A stretch of 64,000 nt of DNA. Source: Aquificota bacterium. Lineage in GTDB: Bacteria; Thermosulfidibacterota; Thermosulfidibacteria; Thermosulfidibacterales; B14-G1. The notes beneath the pieces are model-generated. The model did no database searches. It was not told where the DNA came from and saw only the letters and a program-made list of their open reading frames with translations. The first letter of the stretch is position 1; each line of letters starts with the position of its first letter. Positions 1-10,631 of this stretch are shown one piece after another. The stretch covers positions 1 to 64,000 of the forward strand of contig WFSL01000014.1 of the NCBI GenBank assembly GCA_015486015.1. Direction: 5' to 3'. The translations under genes were made by a program, and so were the position numbers.

Positions 1-1017
1 CCTCCATCCCCCAAGGGCTATACCTGGAAAGTCCACCTGTGTGATCCAGAGCCTCCCAATGGTAAATTTCCCTTCTCCTCCCCTGCCCTGAAGTTCCCCC
101 TTGAAGGATACCTTTGCCATCCCGCCCTTTTCTGCAAAACGGAAACCTTTCCCTCTCACGGATACCCTGTATTTAAGGGTATTTTTGCTATGTACCATCC
201 CTGAGAAGGAAAGGGCACCGTTCACCCCTTTTGGCACCCATGGAATGATCCTGTGAAGTAACGCAACGGAGGAGATACTTCCAGACCCCATGAAGGTTAC
301 TCCGCCCATGCCTGCTGCAAAGTTCCCTTGCACCTTCAGCATCAAGGGAAGCTCCAAGGTGAGACCCCGAGCCTCTACCCCCATGGAAGGGGAGATGGTG
401 AGCTGAGGAACGCCTAAGGCAGCATTTATTACGGTCCTCCCAAGATGGAGCCGTCCCTCAATCTTACCCCTACCAGCGGGGTGACCCCTCATCAGTCCCT
501 TACTGTTGCCAAAAAACCTGATTACTCCCTCAAACCTGGCACCCTTAGTTCTAAAGTCTATGAGCCCCTTCATGCGATAACCCATGGTGTCTATGTTCAA
601 CACTCCGTGGGAAATATCCCCTTGTCCCCATGGAGAGAGGAGGCTGAGCTGGAAATCGTGTACCACCACCCTCTTTAAGCTTGGGATCCTCCTTGAGATG
701 GCACCCACCCCTTCTCCCCCAATTCGTGCAGATACCTTACAGGAGTCTATGGATATCCACTTGGGTCTGAGAGAAAGGGCCACAAAGGAGACCCTAAGCC
801 CCTTTATATGAAGGTTTACATCCTCACCATAGAGCCACACGCTCCTCGCCTCTATGGTAAGGGGATGAAGGCCCAGATGGAGTTTATCTGCCTTGAAGGC
901 CATGCCATTCCGAGATGCCAGCATGGAGATTAGTTGGGTGACAATAGGATCCCTGAACAACAGGACCCCGAACACCACACATGCAAGGGCAATGATACCG
1001 ATTAAGAGCCGCCTCAC
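1..1017 (-). CDS. AsmA/TamB-like inner-membrane-anchored protein (C-terminus outside window)
   Basis: The minus strand is open without a stop from a GTG at 1017 to the window edge, giving at least 339 residues. The N-terminus is a short basic stretch (MRRLL) followed by a hydrophobic anchor of about 18 residues, then a long region rich in beta-strand-like alternation (KADKLHLGL, WISIDSCKVSARI, GRGKIEGRLHLGRT) typical of AsmA, TamB and DUF748-type envelope proteins that span the periplasm and are linked to lipid transport. It lies 37 bp after the DUF374 acyltransferase gene at the end of the lipid A operon, which fits an envelope role. The GTG start is chosen because it leads directly into the membrane anchor; no strong ribosome site is visible. 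The family call is by overall character, not by a diagnostic motif, and the C-terminal half is unseen. Confidence 0.55.
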   Translation of the reverse strand, partial: MRRLLIGIIALACVVFGVLLFRDPIVTQLISMLASRNGMAFKADKLHLGLHPLTIEARSVWLYGEDVNLHIKGLRVSFVALSLRPKWISIDSCKVSARIGGEGVGAISRRIPSLKRVVVHDFQLSLLSPWGQGDISHGVLNIDTMGYRMKGLIDFRTKGARFEGVIRFFGNSKGLMRGHPAGRGKIEGRLHLGRTVINAALGVPQLTISPSMGVEARGLTLELPLMLKVQGNFAAGMGGVTFMGSGSISSVALLHRIIPWVPKGVNGALSFSGMVHSKNTLKYRVSVRGKGFRFAEKGGMAKVSFKGELQGRGGEGKFTIGRLWITQVDFPGIALGGWR

Positions 1018-1054
1018 CCTGTTTACCCTGAGGAGTACAACGAAAGGGCCAGGG

Positions 1055-1720
1055 TTAATACCCCATCCTTCTATCAGCCTCTTTGGTTATTTCCATAAGG
1101 GCATCCTCCAGTCGCACCCTTGCATCTTCGGTATCCTCATCCCTGACCACATAGAGGGGTACCCCAAAGAGTATTCCCACCTTTGCAAAGGGTAGGGGAA
1201 GGATGAACCCGTCCCAACTCTTAAAGGTCATAGCCGGTCTGGCAGACACCCCCACAGGGAGTATAGGAGCACCTGTGGCCTTGGCCAACGCCACTGCTCC
1301 CCCCTTAGCCACATACCGGGGGCCCCTGGGACCGTCGGGGATAATGGCCACATCTCCCCCTCCCTTCACCTTCTCCACCATCTCCAAGAGGGCCTCTCTG
1401 CCCCCTCGAGAACTAGAGCCTCTAATAGTACCAAATCTGAAGTGGTGCAGAAGGAGGGCTGCCAGATCTCCGTCTCTACTTTTGCTCACCAGCACATCCA
1501 CTTGCCCCCCTGGGAAACGGGAGAGGTAAAAGCGGTTATAGTAGATGACAAGGGGCAAGAGTCTATTGTGCCAAAAGGTGTAAATAATCCCTTTTCCCTC
1601 CCTTTTGACGAGCTCCTCTGCCTCTATGTTCCAGACGGTCAACCTGTAGGAAGAGAGGAGGGGGCCCAATAGCAGAGCCAGGACCTTAGAAGTTGACTGC
1701 GGAGAGAGGTTTACCCTCAT
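1055..1720 (-). CDS. DUF374 lysophospholipid acyltransferase-like protein
   Basis: 221 residues of the DUF374 branch of the lysophospholipid acyltransferase (LPLAT) superfamily. The acyltransferase block is visible as FWHNRLLPL near residue 50, where His is the probable catalytic base, and IPDGPRGPRY near residue 131, the conserved DUF374 signature. GTIRGSSSRGG near residue 98 matches the family's substrate-binding block. Such proteins are thought to acylate lipid A or phospholipid precursors at the inner membrane; substrate is not established for the family. The start overlaps the end of msbA by 35 bp, and lpxB and lpxI follow upstream in the same operon, so a lauroyl/Kdo-lipid-type acyl transfer is a reasonable inference. 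This would replace a conventional LpxL in the cluster. Confidence 0.85.
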   Translation of the reverse strand: MRVNLSPQSTSKVLALLLGPLLSSYRLTVWNIEAEELVKREGKGIIYTFWHNRLLPLVIYYNRFYLSRFPGGQVDVLVSKSRDGDLAALLLHHFRFGTIRGSSSRGGREALLEMVEKVKGGGDVAIIPDGPRGPRYVAKGGAVALAKATGAPILPVGVSARPAMTFKSWDGFILPLPFAKVGILFGVPLYVVRDEDTEDARVRLEDALMEITKEADRRMGY

Positions 1721-3449
1721 GATCCCTGGAAAACTGGAGCCTATAGAGGTGGCTGTACAACCCTTCCTGGTCTAAGAGTTCCTGGTGAGAACCCATCTCC
1801 ACAATCGTGCCCTTGTCCAGGACCACGATCCTGTGAGCCCTTTGCACAGTAGAGAGACGATGGGCAATCACAAAGACGGTCCTGCCCACCATGAGACGAT
1901 CCATGGCCTCCTGCACGATCCTCTCTGACTGGGAGTCCAGGGCCGAGGTGGCCTCATCTAAGATAAGGATGGGGGGATCCTTTAACATAGCCCTTGCGAT
2001 CGCTATCCGCTGCTTCTCACCCCCAGAAAGCCTCGTACCTCTCTCCCCCACCACAGTCTCATAACCATTGGGAAGGGCCTCTATGAACTCGTGTGCATAG
2101 GCCACCTTTGCTGCCTCCACCACCTCCTCGAATGTGGCGCCAGGACGGCCATAGAGGATATTGTTGGCAACAGTATCGTTGAAGAGGATCACCTCCTGGG
2201 TCACGATCCCTATCAAGGCCCTGAGCGATGCTATCTTGAGCCTTCTTATATCAACACCATCCAAGTACACACCCCCCCTTACAGGATCGTAAAACCTGGG
2301 GATGAGATCCACCAAGGTGCTCTTACCTGCCCCACTCTCCCCCACAATGGCGAAGACCTCACCCTTGGGTATTTCGATGTGTATGTCCCTCAGCACCCAA
2401 TGGTCTGGGTCATCCGGGTAGGCAAACCATACGTGATCAAAACGGATGGCATCGGTAAATCCCCTCACCTCAATGGCATCGGGGGCGTCTTTGATGTCTG
2501 GATCCATGTCCAATACCTCAAATATCCTCTCAGCCGCGGCAATGGCAGATTGAATGGCATTGTTAGCCTTGGTAAGCCTCCTGATAGGACCATACATCAT
2601 CATCAAGGCTGCCATAAAGGAGAAGAAGCCTCCAGGGGTGAGTCTGCCCGATATTACCCGCATACCCCCGATATAGATAATAGCCGCTACGCCTATAGAG
2701 CCTAACCATTCAATAAGGGGGGAGACCAGCTCGGCGGCCTTTACCTTGCTCATGCTAAGCGAATAGAGCCTCCTAAGCTGCTTTCTGAAGCGTTTCGTCT
2801 CCTGCTCCTCCATGTTAAAGGCCTTCACGATCCTGGCGCCTGAAAAGGATTCTACCATGAGGGCTGAAAGATCGGCCTGCCTCTCTTGGGACCTCTTAGT
2901 GATACGCTTCACCTTCCTCCCCACCCTCTCTATAAGCACCCCCGAAAAGGGTACAGTAGCGCAGGCCAAGATTGCCAATTGCCAGTCCCTCTTGAAGAGC
3001 ACTACCAATAGGGCTATGAGGGTGAGCACTTGGCGGATGAGGTTCTTGATCACGTCCACATTGGCATTTCTAACAGCTCCCACATCACTGGTCACCCTGG
3101 AAATGAGCTCACCGGTAGGCTTGCTTTTGTAAAAGGCTAAGCTCATCTGTTGGATCTTTCGGAATAGATCCACTCTCAAGTCCATCACCATTCTCAGGTT
3201 GGAATAGCGCATAAGATAGCTCTGGAGATATCTTCCCACACCCTTCACAGCATAAAGGGCTATAATGGCAAGGGGGATGAGCTTGAGCATCTGGGCATTC
3301 TTCTCAATAAAGATCTTGTCCATTAAGGGTTTCACAAGCCATGCCATAGCACCCTCAGTAGCGGCCACTACCTGAGTCATGATGAGAGCTATGGTGATCC
3401 GGAACCAGTAAGGCCTGGCGTAAGATAAGATGCGAAGGTAGTACCTCAT
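1686..3449 (-). CDS. msbA: Lipid A export ABC transporter, ATPase and permease fused (MsbA)
   Basis: 587 residues, the normal length of MsbA-type half-transporters that work as homodimers to flip lipid A-core across the inner membrane. The N-terminal half (about 1-310) carries six hydrophobic segments. The C-terminal ATPase has Walker A GESGAGKST near 375, the Q-loop near TQEV, the signature LSGGEKQR near 479, Walker B ILILDEATSALD near 500 and the switch His in VIAHRLST near 533. Generic exporters of this architecture cannot be told apart by motif alone, but position directly after lpxB (4-bp ATGA-type overlap) and before an acyltransferase makes lipid A the likely cargo. Confidence 0.9.
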   Translation of the reverse strand: MRYYLRILSYARPYWFRITIALIMTQVVAATEGAMAWLVKPLMDKIFIEKNAQMLKLIPLAIIALYAVKGVGRYLQSYLMRYSNLRMVMDLRVDLFRKIQQMSLAFYKSKPTGELISRVTSDVGAVRNANVDVIKNLIRQVLTLIALLVVLFKRDWQLAILACATVPFSGVLIERVGRKVKRITKRSQERQADLSALMVESFSGARIVKAFNMEEQETKRFRKQLRRLYSLSMSKVKAAELVSPLIEWLGSIGVAAIIYIGGMRVISGRLTPGGFFSFMAALMMMYGPIRRLTKANNAIQSAIAAAERIFEVLDMDPDIKDAPDAIEVRGFTDAIRFDHVWFAYPDDPDHWVLRDIHIEIPKGEVFAIVGESGAGKSTLVDLIPRFYDPVRGGVYLDGVDIRRLKIASLRALIGIVTQEVILFNDTVANNILYGRPGATFEEVVEAAKVAYAHEFIEALPNGYETVVGERGTRLSGGEKQRIAIARAMLKDPPILILDEATSALDSQSERIVQEAMDRLMVGRTVFVIAHRLSTVQRAHRIVVLDKGTIVEMGSHQELLDQEGLYSHLYRLQFSRDHEGKPLSAVNF

Positions 3450-4591
3450 AGACCCTTCTCCCTCAAAAAGGTGGCAAGATGGTGGGCGGCCCTTGCAGAA
3501 GCGCCTGGAGGGCCAAGGACCTCTTTAAGCCTCCCATAAGCCTCCCTCATTGTCTCCCCTTCATTGTCGAGAAGAGCGGACAGCCTTTCAGCCATATAGG
3601 TTGCATTGGCATCAGACTGGATAAGCTCAGGGACCACCTCTTCTCCCAAGAGGATGTTCACCAATGAGAGCCATCGGACCTTGGCCAAACGTTTCGCTAT
3701 CATGTAAGTGATGGGATGGACCCTGTATATCAGCACTTGCGGAGTCCCCAGTAAAGCAGCCTCAAGGGTAGCTGTCCCAGAAGCTACAAGGGCAGCGTCA
3801 GACGCTGCAAGTGCATTGTACGTCTCACCTTTCATAAAATAACATTTTATCCCCTTGGCCTGTGGAAGTCCAGACCAATGCCTTCTTACATCCTCTAAGG
3901 GAAGGGTGTGGGCCACAGGGAGCACAAAAAAGGAACCCCTCTCTCTGGAGAGAATCCCTGCTGCCTGAGCCATCTCTCTCAGGTGATACCTCAGCTCCTG
4001 CCACCGGCTTCCAGGTAACAGAGCCACCAGCTCCCTGCCATCGGATACACCCAACTCCTTACGAAACTGCTCTCTGGTCTTGTCTGGGCCCACCATCTCT
4101 ACAAGCGGGTGGCCTACATAGACCACAGGCACGCCCGCATCCCTATAAATCGCCTCCTCAAACGGAAGGATTACCATCATAAGGTCCACGGCACGCCTGA
4201 TCTTTTTTATCCGCCCTGGCCTCCAAGCCCACACCTGAGGAGAGACATAATAGACTACAGGCACACCATACTCATGTGCAATCTGTGCCAATCTCAGGTT
4301 CATGCCAGGATAATCAATGAGCAAGAGGGCATCCACCTCTCTCCGGGTTATGAGCCTCTTCAGCCTTAGGTAAACCCCATAGACCCTTGGCAGACGTAAG
4401 ATCCCTTCAATACCACCCACGATGTCCAGCCCTTGAAAGTGGACAATGAGTTCCATCCCACCTTCCTTTAAGGCTGGCCCTCCCACTCCCACAAAGGTGT
4501 GGTGCAGTGAAAGCTTGTTAAATGCGCTAAGAAGCAACCCTCCCAGCCTGTCCCCAGAGGCTTCCCCCGCCACCACTAAGATCCGGGCCAT
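3446..4591 (-). CDS. lpxB: Lipid-A-disaccharide synthase
   Basis: 381 residues, matching the usual LpxB length. It joins UDP-2,3-diacylglucosamine and lipid X to make the tetraacyl disaccharide of lipid A, as a peripheral inner-membrane glycosyltransferase (GT19). Family hallmarks seen: VAGEASGDRLGG at the N-terminus, YVSPQVWAWRPGR near 127 and LPGSRWQEL near 192. It overlaps lpxI by 16 bp and msbA by 4 bp, so translation of the three is probably coupled. No truncation or unusual residue was noticed. Confidence 0.95.
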   Translation of the reverse strand: MARILVVAGEASGDRLGGLLLSAFNKLSLHHTFVGVGGPALKEGGMELIVHFQGLDIVGGIEGILRLPRVYGVYLRLKRLITRREVDALLLIDYPGMNLRLAQIAHEYGVPVVYYVSPQVWAWRPGRIKKIRRAVDLMMVILPFEEAIYRDAGVPVVYVGHPLVEMVGPDKTREQFRKELGVSDGRELVALLPGSRWQELRYHLREMAQAAGILSRERGSFFVLPVAHTLPLEDVRRHWSGLPQAKGIKCYFMKGETYNALAASDAALVASGTATLEAALLGTPQVLIYRVHPITYMIAKRLAKVRWLSLVNILLGEEVVPELIQSDANATYMAERLSALLDNEGETMREAYGRLKEVLGPPGASARAAHHLATFLREKGL

Positions 4592-5406
4592 CTCTTCATA
4601 GACTCCTCGTCCACAGCAAGAATAGAGATATTGGCCCCCCTTGCTTCTTCGGTCAGCTTGGGCAGATCCACTACCAGCGTTTCTCCTCCCTCTACCGCCA
4701 AGGCCCTGGCCCTGACCCTCTTCATCACATTTATGGTCTGGGGGCCTACCGTGGGGACATCGAGAAGAGGTGACTGCGATGGCCTCCTCACCTTCACCAC
4801 TACAACCCCTGGTCCTGCCAACTCCCCTCCCCTCTTTATGGTTTCATCAGTCCCCTCCACGGCCTCAACAGCCACAACGGAGCGGTCCTTCACCACCACC
4901 GTCTGGCCTATGCCAAGGGCCCCCACCTGCTTGGCCATACGAAACCCAAAGGCCACATCGCCCATCACCCTCCTATCTGGGTCTACCCCACCGATGAACC
5001 CAGGAGGTGGCACCATCTGCCTCAACACCTCCTTCTGACCTACCAACCCTATCCCCTCCCTCCTTAGCACCATCATTACCGCGTTTAAGATGGAATCGTC
5101 ACTGAGATCCCTAAGTGATAAGAGCACCCTTGCCGCCCTAAGATCTATCCTCTTCTTTTTATATATGAGTCGTTTATCTACCTTCCCCAAAAACACCACC
5201 CGATCCACACCGTGGACCTTTAAGGCCTTTATGATACCCCCTACCTGCCCCACGCCGAAAACCTTCCCCTCCATCTTTGGAAAGCGCCTCAGGACTTCCC
5301 CACCAGTTATGTCCACGACAAAGGGGGTCTTCCCTTCCTTCTCAAGGATAGAAAGGCCTATATCTACAATATCACCGTGTGCCGCTATCACACCCAATCT
5401 GCCCAT
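4576..5406 (-). CDS. lpxI: UDP-2,3-diacylglucosamine diphosphatase LpxI
   Basis: 276 residues of the LpxI (DUF1009) family, which hydrolyses UDP-2,3-diacylglucosamine to lipid X and UMP and replaces LpxH in alphaproteobacteria and many Desulfobacterota. Recognisable family blocks: VEAVEGTDETI near 185 followed by RGG and VVVKVRRPSQ, then DVPTVGPQTI, and LSDDSILNAVM near 103 with an acidic metal-binding segment. The N-terminus (GVIAAHGD) differs from the usual GG-containing loop of the family. The reaction product is the substrate of LpxB, whose gene follows with a 16-bp overlap, so this is a metabolically ordered pair. Confidence 0.9.
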   Translation of the reverse strand: MGRLGVIAAHGDIVDIGLSILEKEGKTPFVVDITGGEVLRRFPKMEGKVFGVGQVGGIIKALKVHGVDRVVFLGKVDKRLIYKKKRIDLRAARVLLSLRDLSDDSILNAVMMVLRREGIGLVGQKEVLRQMVPPPGFIGGVDPDRRVMGDVAFGFRMAKQVGALGIGQTVVVKDRSVVAVEAVEGTDETIKRGGELAGPGVVVVKVRRPSQSPLLDVPTVGPQTINVMKRVRARALAVEGGETLVVDLPKLTEEARGANISILAVDEESMKRWPGS

Positions 5407-5473
5407 ATACGAAACCGCCTTCTTTCCTCAAAGGGAAACGGGTATTTGGCTTCACTGATAAGAGCCGCTTAGG

Positions 5474-6169
5474 TTAGGTCTCAAAGAACAAGAATTTGGC
5501 ATCCACTATCGTGGGAGGAGCAGGATCAGAGACAACATCCACCTCCAACACCTTTATCTGGGGGTGCTGAAGCCACACAGCCCATAAGCCCTTGGAAAGA
5601 GGCACCTCATCAGGGGATTCCCACATATCCATCGGCACCACTAAGGATAGCTGTTCCCCGCTCTCCACCTCTACCTCCCTCACCTCAGGCACCTCCCTTT
5701 CCCCTTTAAATAGCCTCACGATCCCACGAAAAGGAAAAGACCCTTTTTTATCCCTCTCGAGTCGTAACTCATGCTTTCTTTTGCCCTCTACCATCTCTTG
5801 GACAAGTACCCCAGTGAGGGTGAGCCAGGGCATACGTGTAGCCACCTCTCCAAGGACAGCAGGATAGGCCCTCACCACTTCCTCTTCCCGCACCCCAAGT
5901 GCTACGGCTCCCACATCCCCTTTATGGATCACCTTAGAGGTGATAGCCTTCAAGACCAAGGGGTAGCCTATCTCATGGGCCACTTGATATACCTCGTCCT
6001 TGGATCTCACTACCGCGTACGAGGCAATCGGCAGACCATAAAGCTTGAGCACCTCCAATGCCTCCAGGTTTACACCCCCGGCACGCTCCCTCTCCTCACG
6101 CTTCAAAAGCTCCTTCATGCGCCTCTTTCCCAGCTCAAACTCCTTAGTCTTTAAAAGGTCCTCCCACAT
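5474..6169 (-). CDS. Orphan ATP-grasp protein related to ADP-forming acetyl-CoA synthetase beta subunit
   Basis: 231 residues from an ATG at 6169 that is preceded by a GGGGGG ribosome site; a TTG nine codons upstream (6196) is the alternative. Residues about 30-110 match the ATP-grasp entry of the beta subunit of ADP-forming acyl-CoA synthetases (LKLYGLPIASY, YPLVLKAIT, HKGDVGAVALGV). The later part (from about 130) has diverged: the glycine-rich FGLGG-type block expected in the family is absent and an acidic, valine-rich stretch stands in its place. No alpha subunit lies next to it. It may still bind ATP and an acyl-CoA, or be a specialised or decayed relative. It heads the lipid A operon, with a 67-bp gap before lpxI. 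Confidence 0.6.
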   Translation of the reverse strand: MWEDLLKTKEFELGKRRMKELLKREERERAGGVNLEALEVLKLYGLPIASYAVVRSKDEVYQVAHEIGYPLVLKAITSKVIHKGDVGAVALGVREEEVVRAYPAVLGEVATRMPWLTLTGVLVQEMVEGKRKHELRLERDKKGSFPFRGIVRLFKGEREVPEVREVEVESGEQLSLVVPMDMWESPDEVPLSKGLWAVWLQHPQIKVLEVDVVSDPAPPTIVDAKFLFFET

Positions 6170-6250
6170 ACGATCCCCCCATTGCGGGTTATACAAGGGT
6201 GCCCTCCACTTGACAAGGATTAGGGGCTGGAATAGATTGTTTGCAGACTG

Positions 6251-6326
6251 GCCGGGGTAGCTCAGTCGGTAGAGCAGTGGACTGAAAATCCACGTGTCCC
6301 CAGTTCAATTCTGGGCCCCGGCACCA
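6251..6326 (+). tRNA. tRNA-Phe (GAA)
   Basis: A 76-nt cloverleaf can be folded by eye. The acceptor stem GCCGGGG pairs with CCCCGGC, followed by discriminator A and an encoded CCA (6324-6326). The D arm holds GCTC/GAGC, the anticodon stem GTGGA pairs with TCCAC around the loop CTGAAAA, placing anticodon GAA at 6284-6286, and the T arm contains the GTTCAATTC consensus. It is divergently placed between the ATP-grasp gene and thioredoxin. The antisense reading of this tRNA gives a spurious protein and was not called. Confidence 0.97.
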
Positions 6327-6397
6327 GTGGCAGGGTGATGCTGGTAATAGAAAAATGGAGGGATTTGTATGGGCCTCAAAAAGTGGGAGGATAGGGT

Positions 6398-6733
6398 ATG
6401 GCTGGTGAAGGTGTAAAGACACTCACGGAGAGCAACTTCGATGAGGAGGTGCTTCATTCTGATCTCCCTGTGCTTATCGACTTTTGGGCGGTGTGGTGTG
6501 CGCCTTGTTCTATGGTCTCACCCATAGTGGAGTCTATTGCCCAGGAGTATGAGGGAAAGGTGAAGGTGGGAAAGGTCAACGTGGATGAGAGCTCCCAGTT
6601 AGCCGTGAGATATGGAATAAGGGCGATTCCTACCCTCCTCCTCTTCAAAGATGGACAGGTAGTAGAACAGGTAATTGGGGTCCAGCCAAAGGATGCTATA
6701 ATTAATATGTTAAAGAAATACATCCAGCAGTAA
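6398..6733 (+). CDS. trxA: Thioredoxin
   Basis: 111 residues with the single thioredoxin fold. The redox motif is WCAPC (Cys34, Cys37), an alanine variant of the common WCGPC, followed by the cis-Pro segment [11 protein letters not shown] near 76. It reduces protein disulphides in the cytoplasm, using electrons from a thioredoxin reductase that is not in the window. A GGGAGG ribosome site lies just upstream. It starts a plus-strand run of small genes (zinc ribbon protein, yqgF, coaX) and sits 71 bp after tRNA-Phe. Confidence 0.93.
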   Translation: MAGEGVKTLTESNFDEEVLHSDLPVLIDFWAVWCAPCSMVSPIVESIAQEYEGKVKVGKVNVDESSQLAVRYGIRAIPTLLLFKDGQVVEQVIGVQPKDAIINMLKKYIQQ

Positions 6734-6742
6734 AGGTTTGCC

Positions 6743-6922
6743 ATGCCGCTGTACGAGTTTCGGTGTGAGCATTGTGGTCATCGCTTTCTTCAGTTAGTCC
6801 TCAGTCAGGGAAGGGAGATCAAGTGCCCCCAGTGCGGCAGCAAGGAGGTTAAGAGGCTCTTTTCAAGTTTTGCAAGCTCCAGTTCGACCAGGTCTGTCGG
6901 GGGTTGTGCCCCTACAGGGTGA
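6743..6922 (+). CDS. FmdB-family zinc-ribbon protein
   Basis: A 59-residue protein beginning MPLYEFRCEHCG, the characteristic opening of the FmdB/CxxC putative regulatory family. Two knuckles, C8-x2-C11 and C28-x2-C31, should bind one zinc. The tail is serine- and glycine-rich and ends in a single Cys-containing segment. Its function is unknown for most members; one member was linked to regulation of amide and formamide use, but this is not transferable. It begins 9 bp after thioredoxin and precedes yqgF, so it is probably co-transcribed. Confidence 0.85.
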   Translation: MPLYEFRCEHCGHRFLQLVLSQGREIKCPQCGSKEVKRLFSSFASSSSTRSVGGCAPTG

Positions 6923-6968
6923 CGTATCTAATACAAGGGGGCCAGGCTGGTTCCCCTTCCCTTTGAGG

Positions 6969-7385
6969 ATGAGGTGCTTGGGCATAGACTATGGAAAAGT
7001 GAGGATAGGTGTATCCTTGTCGGATCCTACAGGAACCGTGGCCCAGCCCCTTGTTGTGCTCGCCAACAGGCCTGGCGTAATAGAGAGGATCAAGGAACTC
7101 GCCGCCTTGCATCAGGTAGGCAGGATCGTAGTGGGACTTCCCTTAAACATGGACGGTAGCATAGGGGATATGGCAAATATTGTAATGGACTTTGTGGCTA
7201 CGCTCCATCGCGAGACAGGGATCCCGGTAGATACCATAGACGAGCGCCTAAGTAGTTGGGAGGCCCATGGAATTATGAAGGAGGCAGGACTCAGCAGGAA
7301 GAAACGCAGCAAGGGGGTGGATAAGCTTGCAGCTGTTCTCATTCTCCAGAGGTATTTAGACAGGAAGGCAGGAGAATGTTGTTAG
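6969..7385 (+). CDS. ruvX: Putative pre-16S rRNA nuclease / Holliday junction resolvase-like protein YqgF
   Basis: 138 residues, the usual size for the YqgF/RuvX family. The RNase H-like fold starts with [16 protein letters not shown], where Asp8 or so is the first catalytic acid; [11 protein letters not shown] and the late TIDERLSS block supply further active-site residues. Members process the 5' end of 16S rRNA in E. coli. The ATG at 6969 is chosen because it leaves the canonical short N-terminus; an open reading frame extends upstream but has no family similarity. A TTG two codons earlier is possible. The stop overlaps the coaX start by 10 bp. Confidence 0.88.
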   Translation: MRCLGIDYGKVRIGVSLSDPTGTVAQPLVVLANRPGVIERIKELAALHQVGRIVVGLPLNMDGSIGDMANIVMDFVATLHRETGIPVDTIDERLSSWEAHGIMKEAGLSRKKRSKGVDKLAAVLILQRYLDRKAGECC

Positions 7386-8149
7386 TAGTAGACATAGGAA
7401 ATACCAACATTGTGATGGGTCTCTTTCAAGGGGATACTATGAGGGCCCATTGGAGATTGGGGACCAGAAGTGACAGGACGCAGAACGAATACGCTGTCCT
7501 GATAAAATCCTTACTGGACTTAGAGGAGATACCATTAAGAGGAATAGAGGGTGCCGTGATTTCCAGTGTGGTACCCAACCTTACCACCACCCTTCACCAC
7601 GCTCTCATGCTTCTTCTACCCTTGGAGCCCCTCGTGGTAGGCCCTGGGACCAGGACTGGCACACCCATTTTAGTTGACAACCCAAGGGAGGTGGGCTCAG
7701 ACAGGATAGTAAACGCCGTAGCAGCCCACTTCAGGTATGGAGGTCCCTTGGTGGTAGTGGATTTCGGTACAGCTACCACTTTCGACGCCGTATCCAGTAA
7801 GGGTGAGTATCTGGGTGGTGCCATAGCCCCAGGAGTTGGCATCTCTATGGAAGCCCTGTTCAGGGAAACCGCCCAACTTCCCAGGGTAGAGCTCCGCAGG
7901 CCAAAGAGGGTGATCGGCAAGAATACCGTGGAGTCCATTCAATCGGGGTGCTACTTTGGCTATGTGGCCTTGGTAGACGGTATGGTACGCACCTTTAAAA
8001 GAGAGTTAGGAACAGATTCTAAGGCCATAGCCACTGGAGGGATGGCTCCCATTATTGCTAAGGCCAGTAAGGAGATAGAGTGCGTAGATCCTACACTCAC
8101 ATTGGAAGGGCTCAGGCTGATTTACGAGAGGAACCGTGAAAGAAGATAA
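7376..8149 (+). CDS. coaX: Type III pantothenate kinase
   Basis: 257 residues, standard for CoaX, which phosphorylates pantothenate with ATP in the first step of coenzyme A synthesis and, unlike CoaA, is not inhibited by CoA. Family motifs: [12 protein letters not shown] at the N-terminus (phosphate binding), the [11 protein letters not shown] segment near 102, DFGTATTFD near 127 (catalytic Asp) and [11 protein letters not shown] near 145. It overlaps yqgF by 10 bp with GGAG just before the start. A close link to CoA supply suits an organism whose neighbouring genes (TCA cycle, CoA-transferases) depend on CoA thioesters. Confidence 0.95.
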   Translation: MLLVVDIGNTNIVMGLFQGDTMRAHWRLGTRSDRTQNEYAVLIKSLLDLEEIPLRGIEGAVISSVVPNLTTTLHHALMLLLPLEPLVVGPGTRTGTPILVDNPREVGSDRIVNAVAAHFRYGGPLVVVDFGTATTFDAVSSKGEYLGGAIAPGVGISMEALFRETAQLPRVELRRPKRVIGKNTVESIQSGCYFGYVALVDGMVRTFKRELGTDSKAIATGGMAPIIAKASKEIECVDPTLTLEGLRLIYERNRERR

Positions 8150-8160
8150 GGGAGTAGCCC

Positions 8161-8472
8161 CTATTCTCTATCCTTGTAGTTGTTCTGCCCCCCTTGACCA
8201 TTGTCCACTCGCTTGCTTCGACACAGGATGTCCATGGCCATCGTCTTGCTGTCACAGGCCATCTTGAGCATTTTCCTCATCTCATCAGGATTTATGTCCA
8301 GGGCATCGCAGCAAGACTCGAATTTAAGGATGCTGGGCCACTCTGGATTAAATATCCAATGGTACGCAGTAACCCACTCCAACGTCTTTTTCCTCTCTTC
8401 TGCCACCGGCTTAAGGAGATCGATGATAGCCCTCTCCAGTATAGCCTCAGCAAGCCTTTTGTATCTCTTCAT
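8161..8472 (-). CDS. Conserved-looking small protein of unknown function
   Basis: 103 residues from an ATG at 8472, which lies nine bases after a clear GGAGG; an ATG at 8478 and a GTG at 8496 are alternatives. The sequence starts KRYKRLAEAILERAI and then has a tryptophan-rich segment (LEWVTAYHWIFNPEW) leading into FESCCDALDINPDEMRKML. The pattern of a helical N-terminus, a WxF core and a terminal recognition-like helix recalls small phage- or plasmid-type DNA-binding proteins, but I do not recognise the family. It converges on coaX with an 11-bp gap and is divergent from tgt. Confidence 0.55.
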   Translation of the reverse strand: MKRYKRLAEAILERAIIDLLKPVAEERKKTLEWVTAYHWIFNPEWPSILKFESCCDALDINPDEMRKMLKMACDSKTMAMDILCRSKRVDNGQGGQNNYKDRE

Positions 8473-8620
8473 AGGCATCAACCTCCAATCCAGCACTGCT
8501 TAGCTGCATGTTTGATTACTTAATAGGCCAATTTATGAGATGTGCAACCCCTGAGTGATCGAGGATACGAGTATAAAAGTTGCCACATTCCTCTGAACAA
8601 AGTATCCTCAAGGCACATAG

Positions 8621-10615
<1,995 letters not shown>

Positions 10616-10631
<16 letters not shown>

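Noticed and set aside
8194-8523. Two plus-strand frames over the small unknown gene
   Set aside because: The minus-strand frame has a GGAGG site and protein-like composition; the plus frames have neither.
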